Below, one piece after another: positions 33,601 to 43,190 of a stretch of DNA of 64,000 nucleotides. A program made the position numbers and the translations under genes. Numbering within the stretch: position 1 is the stretch's first letter; every line of letters starts with the position of its first letter. The notes under the pieces are model-generated. The model saw nothing but the letters and a program-made list of their open reading frames with translations, searched no databases and was not told the DNA's origin. Origin of the DNA: Catenaria anguillulae PL171 (taxonomy: Eukaryota; Blastocladiomycota; Blastocladiomycetes; Blastocladiales; Catenariaceae). The DNA lies in the NCBI GenBank assembly GCA_002102555.1, contig MCFL01000041.1:124001-188000 (forward strand), in the 5' to 3' direction.

Positions 33601-33750
33601 ACATAAGCCTTCGCCCTTCCATTTCGGTGGTGCTCCACGCGTGCTCTTCAACAACTTGCGTGACATCACCTGACCGGGATGCCCTAATCGTGCGTGCATG
33701 GTCTTCTCCAAGTCAGTGCCCTGCCCGTCGACATGGTACGCCAGTATCAC
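30631..33750 (-). CDS. Copia 1 Pol region (INT, RT, RNase H)
   Basis: An ORF of about 1,040 codons. In order: the integrase zinc region (HARLGHPG ... ESCALGK), the integrase core (AVDEHGPI, RFDNAQEF, NGSAEAHIKR), reverse transcriptase (LVAKGYAQRFGEDY, the YVDD box as IYVDDLNIIG) and RNase H (GYADAGYKSDPNTGKSQGGY, STAHAELIALYEGV). Protease lies in the upstream ORF (33747-34598, DSATTHCVL). Integrase preceding RT places it in Ty1/copia. Confidence 0.88.
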   Translation of the reverse strand: MILAYHVDGQGTDLEKTMHARLGHPGQVMSRKLLKSTRGAPPKWKGEGLCGNGIGKPCESCALGKYQTAKYTYHLPTDTPEFLSHLAVDEHGPIDPPSGPFKYFMVIICRGTRRSFLYLLTSKDIAMATVVKFIIQMKTQYPHRQIKKIRFDNAQEFISVSMMTFLESLGIIHETCVPYAHSQNGSAEAHIKRVQQVTRTLLMGCNLPASCWGPAALHANELLQYRPAGTMDESPRQLLDGEKPSIAHLRTFGCAVYVPIPPPKRQKLGPQRVLGIYIGFESPSIIRYIDPGNGEMFVARFADCVFDETLFPALGKPEVDSVANAQMELTARNAKSNLFADTTLPRTSGIFSEASEPNREIVEAQVKKVIAYQKIAENAPHVFAPVQGITKTDGICSTVKNSPAAIQTGLPARDVEPRRKPGRPSGSKDKNPRKRRTRDVIHAAKANKIARGNDDSPIEKVTSLVEESGDPIMVDEPMSEPMVEAADVGDGEAHNTESSDVNEDDEPDPKSVNEARQQKAWPKWEQAMSDELSSLETRHVLGDVLELPDGCKPLGYRWVFVRKRDATGRVVRYKARLVAKGYAQRFGEDYTDTYAPVVDAATYLCMIALAAMFGLESEAEDVVTAYLYGDLDHTIFLDAPEGHQEEQQANVRKPVCQLLKALYGLKQSGLMWYQKLTNYLIENGFKNDESAPCVFIRRDEDGGFAIIAIYVDDLNIIGTKRAVAKAKKMMVDKFEMKDLGQVSHCIGLQIEHFDRGIFVHQTTYVRKLLKKYRMEDCNPMRTPMEVRGERELYGDPKEGEPILGSEVPYFSAIGELMWLANRTRPDIAFAVNVLARHAQKPTRRHWNGVKRILKYLKRTQDFGILFKRGSTEMLCGYADAGYKSDPNTGKSQGGYVFKLGGSAVSWRSKKQTIVSTSTAHAELIALYEGVREAVWLKRLSNFVEMSTGLKTSPSAIPMHEDNEACIAQIKKGFVRTDATKHIDPKFHAFIREQNETVVDVRSVASQDNTADIFTKALPNETHWRHLKGLGMMSREEAAS

Positions 33751-34990
33751 TCCTCTCGTTGCAGATATCGAGCCAAAGTAGAGACCATCGCCCTATCTAT
33801 GAATTCATCAATCAGCTTCTGATCTTTTCGTACTGAGAGCACTTCTCTCCCATCGCCCCTTCGACTCGAGTTCACATGCAAACTGTTCTCCCTCAATGCC
33901 CTCAGGCTGATCAAGTTTCGGTTGGACATGGGTGCATATACCGCATCAGGTATGTCAACGATAGTCCCGCTCGTCAGCGTCACTTGTGCATGGCCTTTTG
34001 CCAATCCAGTCATTTCTCCTGCGATAGTACTGATGCGAATCGTGTGTGTATTGTTCAGGCACTCTTCGTGGTGAACAAAATACTTCAATTTCGTCAATAC
34101 ACAATGCGTCGTTGCACTATCCAGGAGGCACTCGTCAAACTCCATTCTCGTTGTCCTTGGCCGTCGCCGTGACCTCGTCGATTTCCATGCGCTCCATGGC
34201 CTGAGCCACATTCGCGACTGCCACTGGCTTCTCGGTGGTAAACGGTTGCGCCGGGGTCTCCTCGACCATGGTACAGTGGACTTCTCCAAACATGATACCA
34301 CCTTGGCCACCGAATGCAATCTCGACGTTGTTGACTTGTGGCCGGTCCTTGTCGCCGTTGCGAGTCTCGACAAACTTCTTGTGCAAGTACTCGAGCTTCT
34401 CGCGGTCCGAGGCACCGCATTGACGGCCAATGTGGCCTTTCTTGCCACACGCGAAACACAGGGTGTTGGGCCCAATCGTCGTTGGCCTCTTGGTCGCCTT
34501 GGCCTTCCTTTTGGCGTCCTTGCGGGCGACACTTTCGAGCTTGGTCCAGACTTGACTGGGATGATTCTCGTCGTCGTACAAAGCCTTGAGTACTTCATCC
34601 ATGTGGGCCCGAAGGATTGCCAACGTGAACGCTTTTTCTTGCGGCGTGCCCGTCAGTTGGGCCGGCAGATTGGTATCCGTCGGGAGCGTGTGCGCGAGCT
34701 TGCGCACGTTTGCGTATTGGCGGACGTCACGGCGCCAAGTCAGGTAGTTGTCTCCTCCGATCTTGAGCTTGTCAAATACCTCGTGGTATGGGTGGAACTT
34801 GAGGTGGTCCGTCGAGGTGTTGCGAATGGTGATCGATGTACCGGTGGAGGAACCAGAGGTGGTCGTGCCAGTGGATGGAGCAGGGGGGCGTCGTCGGGCA
34901 TGGTGGTGGATTTGTGCGAGTGCGAGTGCGAGTGTGTGTGCGAGTGCGAGTGCGAGTGCAGTGGAGGTCTATTGTTTTGGGGAAACTGCA
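33747..34990 (-). CDS. Copia 1 Gag and protease region
   Basis: Overlapping minus-strand ORFs (34135-34707 and 33747-34598) hold the Gag C-terminus with a zinc knuckle (CFACGKKGHIGRQCG, C-x2-C-x4-H-x4-C) and the aspartic protease region (CLLDSATTHCVL; VYAPMSNRNLISLRAL). Near 34914-34967 a hexanucleotide repeat (GTGCGA-like) gives a His-Ser-rich stretch near the start of Gag. Confidence 0.75.
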
Positions 34991-34998
34991 GGTGTCTA

Positions 34999-35012
34999 TG
35001 GTGCTGATAACG
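34999..35012 (-). other. Copia 1 primer-binding site, internal tRNA-Ile type
   Basis: Directly inside the 5' LTR. The plus strand reads TGGTGCTGATAACG, the anticodon stem-loop of tRNA-Ile(IAU) up to nucleotide 40 with position 34 as G. Inosine-34 would be copied as if G. This resembles the half-tRNA priming known for Drosophila copia. Confidence 0.6.
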
Positions 35013-35464
35013 TGTTATGAAATACGGATGTATTTGGTCCCACGTATAAAGCAGCAGTCGGGTTATTGTTCCCACACTTCAGATGGGAGGAGGGTCCACC
35101 ATTTTATACCTGCGATGGGCTCTTGGACTTGAGCAGGCGGGTCGTCTGTCAACCCCGAAATCCAGGTATGCTCACGGCACACTTGGACTCGCAACTCTGG
35201 TAGTGAACCACAGCACATGGGAAGTGTCCTAGCTCCCTACCATCGAGTCGACCTATCAGTAGATTAGCTTCTTAATCTATTCCCAACGCAGTACAGAGTG
35301 TCGTTTCCCTTCCACCTTGGATGGGATCGGTGGGATGTGCTTCGTCTTGTCTCACCTGCCGAATCCCCAGATTAACCATACTTGGCCGGGCATGATCAAA
35401 TCATTTGGAAGGTGTTGTTCACCGATTCGGTCAAGCATCGATAGGCGAGTCACATATCACAACA
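35013..35464 (-). repeat. Copia 1 LTR (5' LTR in element orientation)
   Basis: 452 bp, base for base the same as the copy at 29846-30297 as far as I can read. Ends next to the TTTTT duplication. Confidence 0.9.
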
Positions 35465-37700
35465 TTTTTTTTTTTTTTTTTGTTAACCACGTTGCATGTA
35501 TTTATAAAATCAATCAGATCTGAACACCCAAGAGGAAGGGAAAGGGGGAAAATTCAAACAGACACTCAGAATACACCTGCCAGAGGCAGCAACAGGCACA
35601 CAACACAATGGAAGGAGCGGTTGGCAACAGTGGGGGGGGAGGGGGGGGAGGGGGAAGGAAGAATATGTAAGCCAATGGTGATAAGGGCAAGAAATCAAGG
35701 TGAGGGCAAAGGCAGCATCAAGAGTGCAGGTTGGGGGGGGGTCGAGGCACGGGCCAATGACAATCGATGCAGGGGAGCGGGGGAAACAAGCAGTCCATGT
35801 GAGACATCCGATTTTTTTTTTTTTTTTTTTTTTTGTTGCGGTGGTTTTCATCTTCTCCAACGGAAGTTCAGAAGAGGGAGTGAGGCGGGCGGGGTGACTG
35901 TCGGGGGGCTAGGTTTGTGGCAGGGAGAGGACAGGAACAAAAGTCGTGTGGGGCCCAGACAAGCTGCGCACCACAACCCGGTTTACGAAACGTTTTGTTG
36001 ATGGCTGGAGTCCGAATAGCGGTTGTGCCAGGCCTGGCATGGCACCAAGGTGATGCCAGAATGCCCACGGAAGCGGCCTGATGTCGTCTTGGGCAGCACC
36101 AAGGAGGGGTGGAGCACCAACAGCCAACTCGTGCGTGAAGTGGCATGCAATTTCAGCTGCAGACACAGGTGCGTTACTTGATGTTGTTGTTGACCTTTGG
36201 TCGTGCATACTTGGCAGAGGCAATTGGTCGCGCCTCGGTTGTCTTGGCCCGGTGGAGCAATCGAGCCAACCTTCTCACACCGCGGCTTCCACACTGTGCA
36301 CCAGACAAGCAACGAAACACTTGCCACAATCCGCGGGAGCTGGGATGCAAGCCCGGGGAACCTCCTGCGTAGTGCCAAGTCTACTACACACGCCGCTGTT
36401 GCGCGCAGGCGACTTGGGTGCAACAAGTGGGCAAGCACACTTCTTGCCTGGACTGCGAGAGTCGTGTCAGCGCCTGGCAAAAGTTGCTCAACGCACTCGT
36501 GGGCCGCCACGCCAAGCTCCCACCGCTTGTCAGCCAGCCTTGGACACACCACCCAATGCTGCTGGTCATCCAAAGAGCCACACAGCGTGCAGAGCGGTGA
36601 CGGGGCGCGATCTGGCCAGTACATGTGCAATTGGGCAAGCGTTGGGAGCCGTCCCGTGAGCACCTTGACGCGGAAAGTGACCAGAGATTCAAGGGAGAAT
36701 GATGCGACACGCGCGGCGGGCTTGCGGCCACTGCGAATGGCCTTTGCAAATATGAGCATGTCAGGTTCTGGGACGAGCTTGTACACATGGCTTGCGAGCT
36801 GCACCCTTGCTTCTGCCCGAGATGCCGCCTGGAGCGCCTTGCTGAGGCTAGTGTACACTGGCAAGTGCCCAAGCTGCAACAGTGCGCCAAAGTCAATCTC
36901 TGCGAGGAATTCCTTGCTAAACCTGCACGCCCGAGGCGCAGATGCCCCACGCGACGCAAGCTGATCAGCCTTGTCGTTGTTGCGGTCTCCTGAATGGCCT
37001 TTGACCTTGACTATGGTGATGCTCAGGTCGCGGCGGCGCACAATTGCCCTCAAAACGAGGAGGAGATCGAGCAGCGTGGGCGGCGAGCGCATTTCGGCGG
37101 TGATTGTGGCGGGTTCCGAGAGTGTGGTGGTGACAAGGAGACACGCCGCTGCCGAGTCAGAGTGGACGCGGGCGCGAGAACTTGGAGGCAGGTACGCAGC
37201 GAGCGCGCAGACAGCGTAAAGCTCGGCACGAGTCGAGCTGGCTGGTGCTGCGGGGAGGCGGCCAAAAAGCTCAATGCCAAGTGCGGGGCAGTGTGCGCCA
37301 AATCCCATGAGCGTTACCGAGGCACTGGTGGCAGGCTGGAGTGAGCCATCGGTCCAACAATCAAGCACCTTCCGCGTCGCCCGTGTGAATGGGCCACGAT
37401 TCGACGTTGGCGGGTACTTGAAAATAGCCGGCTCGCTGGCATGTAATGGGTCGTCATTGTCGCTGTCGCTTGAGCGGTCCTCGGAGTCTGACACGTCGCG
37501 ATTGGGATCGCCAAACACCGGTTCTCGCAGCAGCTGGACATATGGGCACAGGTGTGGGTGGGCAGAATCTGGAGCGTGGACCAAAAAGGCAACTGGGCCA
37601 TCCCGTCGATCTACTGATTGAAGAGCGGAGACTGGCCGGGCGAGCGAAAGCGGTACCGCGGTGGTGCAGTCTGGCCTGTTGAGGCGGTCGTGCGCAAACC
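35465..37700 (-). mobile_element. LINE B (minus strand), 5'-truncated
   Basis: Begins at a 17-nt T-run (35465-35481), the reversed poly(A) tail, followed by a 3' UTR with G-rich tracts. The ORF from 37700 down to 35983 gives RNase H (DCWTDGS, AELYAVCALAAYLP, VHSDSAAA, VKVKGHSGDRNNDKADQLAS) and the zinc motif CTLCGSLDDQQHWVVCPR, then a tail ending KRFVNRV-like sequence. GCACAACCACTTTTT occurs at 29831-29845 and 37701-37715, a 15-bp target duplication that proves insertion into LINE A. RT and endonuclease are missing by 5' truncation. Confidence 0.85.
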
Positions 37701-37734
37701 GCACAACCACTTTTTGGACTCCAGCCATGAGCAA

Positions 37735-37875
37735 TGTTGGCATGCTTGCATAGGTAAGACTAGAAGGTCATCAAGCATGGGTAGTATATACTAAACGACC
37801 CAGAATTATCTGAAGAGCTAACCATGGGTTGGTGCCCAACTGCTGGGTCACAGATCACAAACACAAACACACAAC
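37735..37875 (-). repeat. Ty3-type LTR, first part of split copy
   Basis: Matches the start of the intact LTR at 49520 (TGTTGGCRTGCTTGCATAGG, then GTAGTATATACTAAACGACC) with few differences, and stops at ACACACAAC where foreign sequence begins. Confidence 0.85.
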
Positions 37876-39377
37876 CCACCAACTGCAGAAGCCGCAAATC
37901 TATGAATGGAATTCTTCTAAAAAAAACTCCAAGCAATACATTGAGCACCTTGCCCATACCCTAAACTAAGCGCCGTCTGTTCGCCTGCCATGACTGACCT
38001 CATGATTGTTGATGCCCAGGCGTCAGCGATCACTGGTTGGCTGGGGCCCACCCCTTTCTCTGTCAATCCGCAGGCCACTGTCGCCCAGCTCAAGCCATAT
38101 TACAATGTCGATGCGCTCCTTGGGCATCGTACTGTCGCTGGAATCAAGTTTTTACAAGTCTCATACAAAAGCCAAGATGATTTGGCCTCAGCCATCAACA
38201 AGCCCTCAACTTTATACCGTGGCCAGTACATCCATGCCATGACTGATGTCAAGGAGTGGTTCAACCAGTGTGCCGACCAAGCCAAGAACGTGCAGATTCT
38301 CTGTGCGTACAACACGATCCGCCAGCTCCCTGGTTTGCTCGCCAAGGGCCATGCCCTGCTGGTCGACAACTGCCGTGCTCGCTGGTTCTCCCACATCTTG
38401 TGGCGGTATGAGTCCAAGGAGGATGCCGACGCCACCGTTGGCCTTGGCGAGTACGCTCTTAACAGTCATGATTTGCGCTTCTTTCCTGGTAATGCCAAGT
38501 TGTGTTTCTCTTGTGGTTCCCTGGACCACTTGAGGAATGCATGCCCCACACGCCCTCCAGTCAAGACCCTGCCTCCCTCCTTCTCGTTCCCCGCGCCGGC
38601 GCTGGCAAGTGCTGGCGGTGTCAGCTATGCTGATGCTGCCAAGCAAGCCCTCAACAAGGTTGACTCAGTCGAGAGGGATTTGCGTGCCAAGGTCGCGTAT
38701 TTGGCAGGTCAAGTCAACGACATGAAGGAGCAGCTGGCCAAGTTCTGTGCCCGGCAAGATGAGCTGCTTGCGGCCCTCAAACTGGCGCAGGACAAGGTCG
38801 CCAAGCAAGTCGAGGAGCTTGATACTCGCCAAGAGTCACTAGCCAGTACGGTCAAGGGGCTTTCGGCAAGTCTCGAGACCCTCACCACCGAGCTTGATGC
38901 TGAGTCTGAGATGGTGGCCGAGTTGAAGGCCCACAAGGCAAGGATGTCAGAGCGGTATATGCGGGTCAACCGCGACCTTGCCATTGTTGAGGCGGACCTA
39001 GCAGTAGTGTTGGACGAGCTTTGGCAGTCCAAAGACTTTGCAGCCGCCTTGACAGCTGCGCAAGAGCTGAGTTGGGCCCACAAGGCAAAACAGAAGGGTG
39101 TGCTGAGCCCAGAGGACATCTGAAGGGCTGCTTCCTTGTTGGTTTGTTGTTGCTCCTCCCCGCCTGCTCCTCAATTTCCTTACCTGCCTCATCCGCACGG
39201 TCGCTTACGGCCCCTACTGCCACTTGCCTGCCGTCCCCTAATGCTTGCTTGTGACGCTCATGTTGTAGCGGTTGTGTTCTGGGCTCTTCCTTCTTGCTTC
39301 CTCCTCTTTGAAGCTTTTGAGTTGGTTGTAGCCCACAATACATGCAGTAGTGTATTTTAAAAAAAAAAAATAAAAAA
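37876..39377 (+). mobile_element. ORF1-only LINE copy E
   Basis: Plus-strand retroposon with a leader of about 110 nt, one complete ORF1 (37990-39123), a 3' UTR and an A-rich tail (39358-39377). The 3' end ACATGCAGTAG resembles those of copies C, F and G. No ORF2. It abuts a minus-strand ORF1 copy (D). Confidence 0.65.
37990..39123 (+). CDS. LINE ORF1 protein (zinc knuckle, coiled coil)
   Basis: Intact 377-codon ORF starting MTDLMIVDAQASAITGWLGP. Residues ~1-155 form a domain also seen in copies C and D (GIKFLQVSYKSQDDLASAIN; LLVDNCRARWFSHILWRYES). A CCHC knuckle follows, CFSCGSLDHLRNAC (C-x2-C-x4-H-x4-C), then a Pro-rich linker and a coiled coil to the end (KVDSVERDLRAKVAYLAGQV). This is the usual make-up of an RNA-binding, self-associating LINE ORF1 protein that packages the transcript. 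Confidence 0.75.
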   Translation: MTDLMIVDAQASAITGWLGPTPFSVNPQATVAQLKPYYNVDALLGHRTVAGIKFLQVSYKSQDDLASAINKPSTLYRGQYIHAMTDVKEWFNQCADQAKNVQILCAYNTIRQLPGLLAKGHALLVDNCRARWFSHILWRYESKEDADATVGLGEYALNSHDLRFFPGNAKLCFSCGSLDHLRNACPTRPPVKTLPPSFSFPAPALASAGGVSYADAAKQALNKVDSVERDLRAKVAYLAGQVNDMKEQLAKFCARQDELLAALKLAQDKVAKQVEELDTRQESLASTVKGLSASLETLTTELDAESEMVAELKAHKARMSERYMRVNRDLAIVEADLAVVLDELWQSKDFAAALTAAQELSWAHKAKQKGVLSPEDI

Positions 39378-40362
39378 AGCTCGTCCAGTACTACTGCCAG
39401 ATCCGCCTCAACAATGGCAAGGTCGTGGTTGACCCACATATAACGCTCAGAGGTCCTAGCCCGGTGGGCCTTCAACTCAGCCACCTCCGCCTTCGTCGTC
39501 TCCAACTCAGGCTTGATGGCCTCGGACATGAGCTCAAACTTGGTGCTGAGGGTCTCAAAGTCCGTCAAGAGCCCCTGCACCGAGCTGGCAAGGGACTCCA
39601 GACGTTCCTCAGCCTTCTCAACCTTCTTGATGGCTGCAGACAAATCCCCGCGCATCTTGTCTTGCTCGAGCTTGATGGCCGAAAGAAGCACATCCTGCTG
39701 GGCACAATACTTGTTGAGCGTCTCCTGCATGGCCGACATCTGGCCAGCAAGATCTGCTACCTGCGAGCGCAAGACCTTATCCACCTGATCCACCTTGTTG
39801 ACAGCAAGCTTGGCAAGTGAAACAGCGTCCACGGCGTCCTGTTGAGTCTTGTAGTGCCAAAGCACACGCGAGAAAGTTTGGGCACGGCAGTTGTCAACCA
39901 AGAGCACACGACCCTTGGCAAGGAGGTCAGGCAGGTGGCGCACAGACTTGTAGTTGCAAAGCACTTGTACGTTCTTGTCAGTGGTGCTCCGATCGTTGAG
40001 CCAAACTTGCAGGTCATTGAGGACGCGCACAAATTGGCCACGGAAAAAGGTTGGCGACTTTTGGATGGCAGAGGCCAAGTCTTCTTGTGCCGCAAATGCG
40101 ACCTTGTAGAACCGAGTGCCGTTGACCGAGCGCTCGTTGACAATGGTAGAGACCTTGTATGTGCATTGGAGGTGGGCCAGGGCTGGCTCTTGATGGACAG
40201 AATGGGGCATAGGCCCCACCCACACCATGATCAGCGAGGCCATGGCATCAGCGTCCATGGCGTCGGTCATGGTAGGTGGCGGATGGGCGGCTGGTTAGGG
40301 TTGAACTGAGCTGCTGTATTGATTGCTAAGAGTAGTAATTGCTTTTATTCATGGGTTGCTCA
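39378..40362 (-). mobile_element. ORF1-only LINE copy D, 3'-truncated
   Basis: Minus-strand ORF1 copy: start MTDAMDADAMASLIMVWVGP at 40270, coiled coil through LAIVEADLAVVLDEL, then cut at 39378 where copy E's tail begins. It lacks the zinc-knuckle segment present in copies C and E. Its 5' end, TGAGCAACCCATGAATA (40362 leftwards), equals that of copy C, marking the true start of this family. Confidence 0.7.
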
Positions 40363-41541
40363 AGCTCACACCTTTTGACTCATCAGTCACCTTCTGCGTC
40401 AAGGTTTTGACAGGCCGTCTGCAGACTGGTGCCCAGGTCCACAAGTATCGGCCGAACTGGGTGCCATCCCCAAACTGTGTACTTTGTGGTGCCTTCGACA
40501 ATCAGCAGCACTGGTTCTGATGGCCAGCGCTCACCAACTTTCTCTGGATGTGCCAGCTGGATGTACATGACCAAGTGTCAGAGCTCCCACTGCACCACAA
40601 GATGGCAGCACACTGTGGGTTAGCGAGGACGCTTGTTGAGCGGCTCATGAGCACTGCCAAGATCCGAGCAATGGCAGCATGTGTGGTTGACGTGCATCTG
40701 CGGCAGCAGTTCCCAGATCTTGCACCCATCCTTGCACAAGTTGTTGCAATTGCCTCCACGACCATCTGGACTGTGTTGTGGAAGGAGCGCTGCAAGCTAG
40801 TTGGACGATTGAGCGACGTGCACCAGAGGAGTTACCGGGTTGACAACCCTGGCAGTGCGCCCACTGCCAAGAGAAGAGCATCCCAAAACCCCAGCAGTCG
40901 CCCATGGACTCTGCGCTTGTTGCTGCGCACTACATCTATGAATGTCGCGCTGGTCGCTCGCCACTTGTTGGCTCCTTGGCCACCTCGCCTGTGCCCGTTT
41001 CCTTTGGCGAATGGCGGTTCGGCAGCACCTTCCCAGGGCTCTCAACTCCCCAGTTTGGATTTGATCAATCATGGCAACGCTTTGCTACCCGTGTTGGGGT
41101 ACAGTCAGGTATGCATTATGTTTTTTGTCCACTCACTATCCCCTACTGCTGTCTCTGCGCTCGTGGCGTAATCTTTCCTAGTCCTTTGATGCTTGCAGTT
41201 TATTTGACATGGTTCCCCCTCATTTGTGCTCGAACTTTCTTGGCTCATTTTTGCATATTGTTTATGTTGTGCAACTGTGATGTGGTTGAGTGTTGATTTT
41301 TGGATTCTGTTACTCCTCTTCCGTTTACATCCTCTTTTCGCTCTCCTTCTTACCCTCTCCTTTGACCCCATGGCCAAGTGCCCCTACCACCAATTGCTTG
41401 CCGTTTTCTTTGCTTGCTTTTGTCATCTATTGAGTGTCTTGGATCTGTAACGTTCCAGCTTTTGTACCTTCCTTCAAGGCTTCTGTGACGGTTTTCAGCT
41501 TCAATACATGTGGTAGCGTTCTGAAAAAAAAAAAAAAAAAA
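40363..41541 (+). mobile_element. LINE F, 5'-truncated ORF2 end with poly(A)
   Basis: Plus-strand remnant of ORF2 downstream of RNase H: VTFCVKVLTGRLQTGAQVHK, zinc motif CVLCGAFDNQQHW, then a Leu/Ala-rich tail, a long T/C-rich 3' UTR, the end AATACATGTGGTAG and an A-run (41524-41541). It is a different subfamily from LINEs A and B. The ORF has at least one stop after QQHWF, so it is dead. Confidence 0.7.
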
Positions 41542-41602
41542 AACTCATCACCTGCACACACATGAACGGCATACACATACACTCTCCTACACAACCCCAA
41601 CA
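41542..41602 (-). repeat. Ty3-type LTR, second part of split copy
   Basis: AACTCATCACCTGCACAC to CCCCAACA matches the end of the intact LTR at 49670-49728. A purine tract (GGGAGGGGGTGA on the minus strand) adjoins it inside the element. Confidence 0.85.
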
Positions 41603-41653
41603 TCACCCCCTCCCAGCCGGTAGCGATACTCTGGAGGTGAAGAACTCTTCCAA

Positions 41654-43190
41654 TCACAAATCAAACTGGCGACCAAGCATGACGCGACGCGTCTTCTTCT
41701 TTGGTTCCGACTCGGGCTCGCCCGCTTTGGTCTTGCCTGGTGTTGGCAGTGGACGGTCCTTGGCAGCTTGAGTCGCCCAGTACTTGACAATGATTTCCTC
41801 AGTATCAAACTGCGACGCGTGTTCCCTTGTAGCGTCCTTAATTGGGTAACCTGCCCACTTGATCAAGTACGAGTATGACTTGTCCTTGTACACACGGTGG
41901 TCCAACAACTTTTTGACCACAAACGACTCGGCGGAAATGTTGCCTTCCAAAGAAACCAAACGCAGCTGGTCGGCGGGAGCGCGCTGTGCTACAATGTCAC
42001 CGGTGTGATCCCTGAGCAGGTACCCGCCGCCAGCATTCCGCCGAACCACCGTGTACGGGCCCTCAAACTTGGGCTCCATGTTGCTTCCTTTGACAATGAC
42101 CTTGCGCATGACGAGCGCGCCTGGTGGGAATTCCTTGTGCACAATCCGATGCGACTTGATGAACTGCTTGTATGCCTTCTTGGAGTAATGCTGCGAGCGC
42201 TCAGCAACAGCGGGCCAAACAACACGGGCCATGTGCTCGGCCAAGCGGCCCAACTCGTCAAACGTGACGGGTTTCTTTGCGTCCGGCCAGGATGACGCGG
42301 ACGGCGGGACTGGTGCGCGCGCAAACATGAGCAAAAATGGCATTGATCCATGGCGACGGTGCACGGTCTGGTTGTACCAAAACTGGACAGCCTAAAGGCG
42401 GTCAGGCCACTCGGGGACATTGCCCTTGACCTCAGCAAAGAGCTTGGTCTTGATGGTCCGGACGAGACGCTCGGCAGCGCCATTGGCCTTTGCATTGTAC
42501 GCCGTAGTTTAGTGGACAAGTGGGCAATTACCGCGTTGTCAAACTCGCCGCCATTGTCTGATTGGATGATGGCGGGAATCCCAAAGTCACAGCAGAGCTT
42601 GTACAAATGGTCACCGACCTCCTCGGCATGCTTGGACTTGAGCGGGTACAGCCACGCGAAACGGGTGGCAATGTCAATGACGAGCCAAAGCGTAGTTGAA
42701 AACCGTCCAGGGTCATGTTGCACGTGAACAGGTCGATGCAAGATGATCCATGGGCAGTGCGGCGTGAATCATTTGCGGCAGGTGGGAGCCGCGGGTCCGG
42801 ACTGTGTGCCGCTGACAATCGATGCTTTGCTGGGCATAGTTGCGGCAGTCACGGAGCATGTTTGGCCAGTACTTGCCATCATGAATGAGCCGTGACTTGA
42901 GCGCGAGTCCCGACGCATGACCGTGAGCATGGGCAGACGTAAGGGCGGCTTGGCGCTCCTCAACCGGGGTGATCGGTCCGTCATGTTGCCCGTCAAGCAC
43001 GTCGGTGAGCTGTGGCTGTTGGTTTGCGTCGACGGCAGCCAGGACGAGATCGGCGTACTTGTTGCAAAATGCTGGGCGAATGGGGCCGAGCTTGATTGGC
43101 AATGCTTCGTGCGCGAATGCTTCCCTGGCAAGGATTTGCTGCAACATACACTGAGCAACCCATGAATACAAAGCATTAATCACTCTTAGC
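41654..43190 (-). CDS. Ty3-type integrase with chromodomain
   Basis: Minus-strand ORFs hold the integrase zinc region (about 43.1-42.8 kb), the catalytic core (about 42.74-42.4 kb, LVIDIATRFAWLYPLKSKHA and IQSDNGGEFDN) and the C-terminal part with a chromodomain near 41.9-41.75 kb (SFVVKKLLDHRVYKD, YLIKWAGYP). A chromodomain at this place defines chromoviruses, which use it to target chromatin. The region is split between frames. Confidence 0.8.

Larger units (their letters stand above)
29846..35464 (-). mobile_element. Copia-type LTR retrotransposon 1
   Basis: Ty1/copia-type element on the minus strand, with 452-bp LTRs at 29846-30297 and 35013-35464 that begin TG and end CA and look identical when read against each other, so the insertion is recent. 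TTTTT flanks both sides (29841-29845 and 35465-35469). Order of parts (PR, INT, RT, RNase H) is that of copia. The Gag-Pol reading is spread over about three long ORFs, so it appears to have a small number of breaks. It is inserted in the poly(T) end of LINE B. Confidence 0.9.

Noticed and set aside
29846-35130. The same short peptide (IRMYLVPRIKQQSGYC-like) near 29.9 and 35.1 kb as a repeated gene
   Set aside because: It is only the two copia 1 LTRs read in the same frame.
37876-40362. Twin-priming inversion to explain opposed ORF1 copies D and E
   Set aside because: Twin priming puts the inverted 5' part before the direct 3' part; here the inverted copy follows the poly(A).
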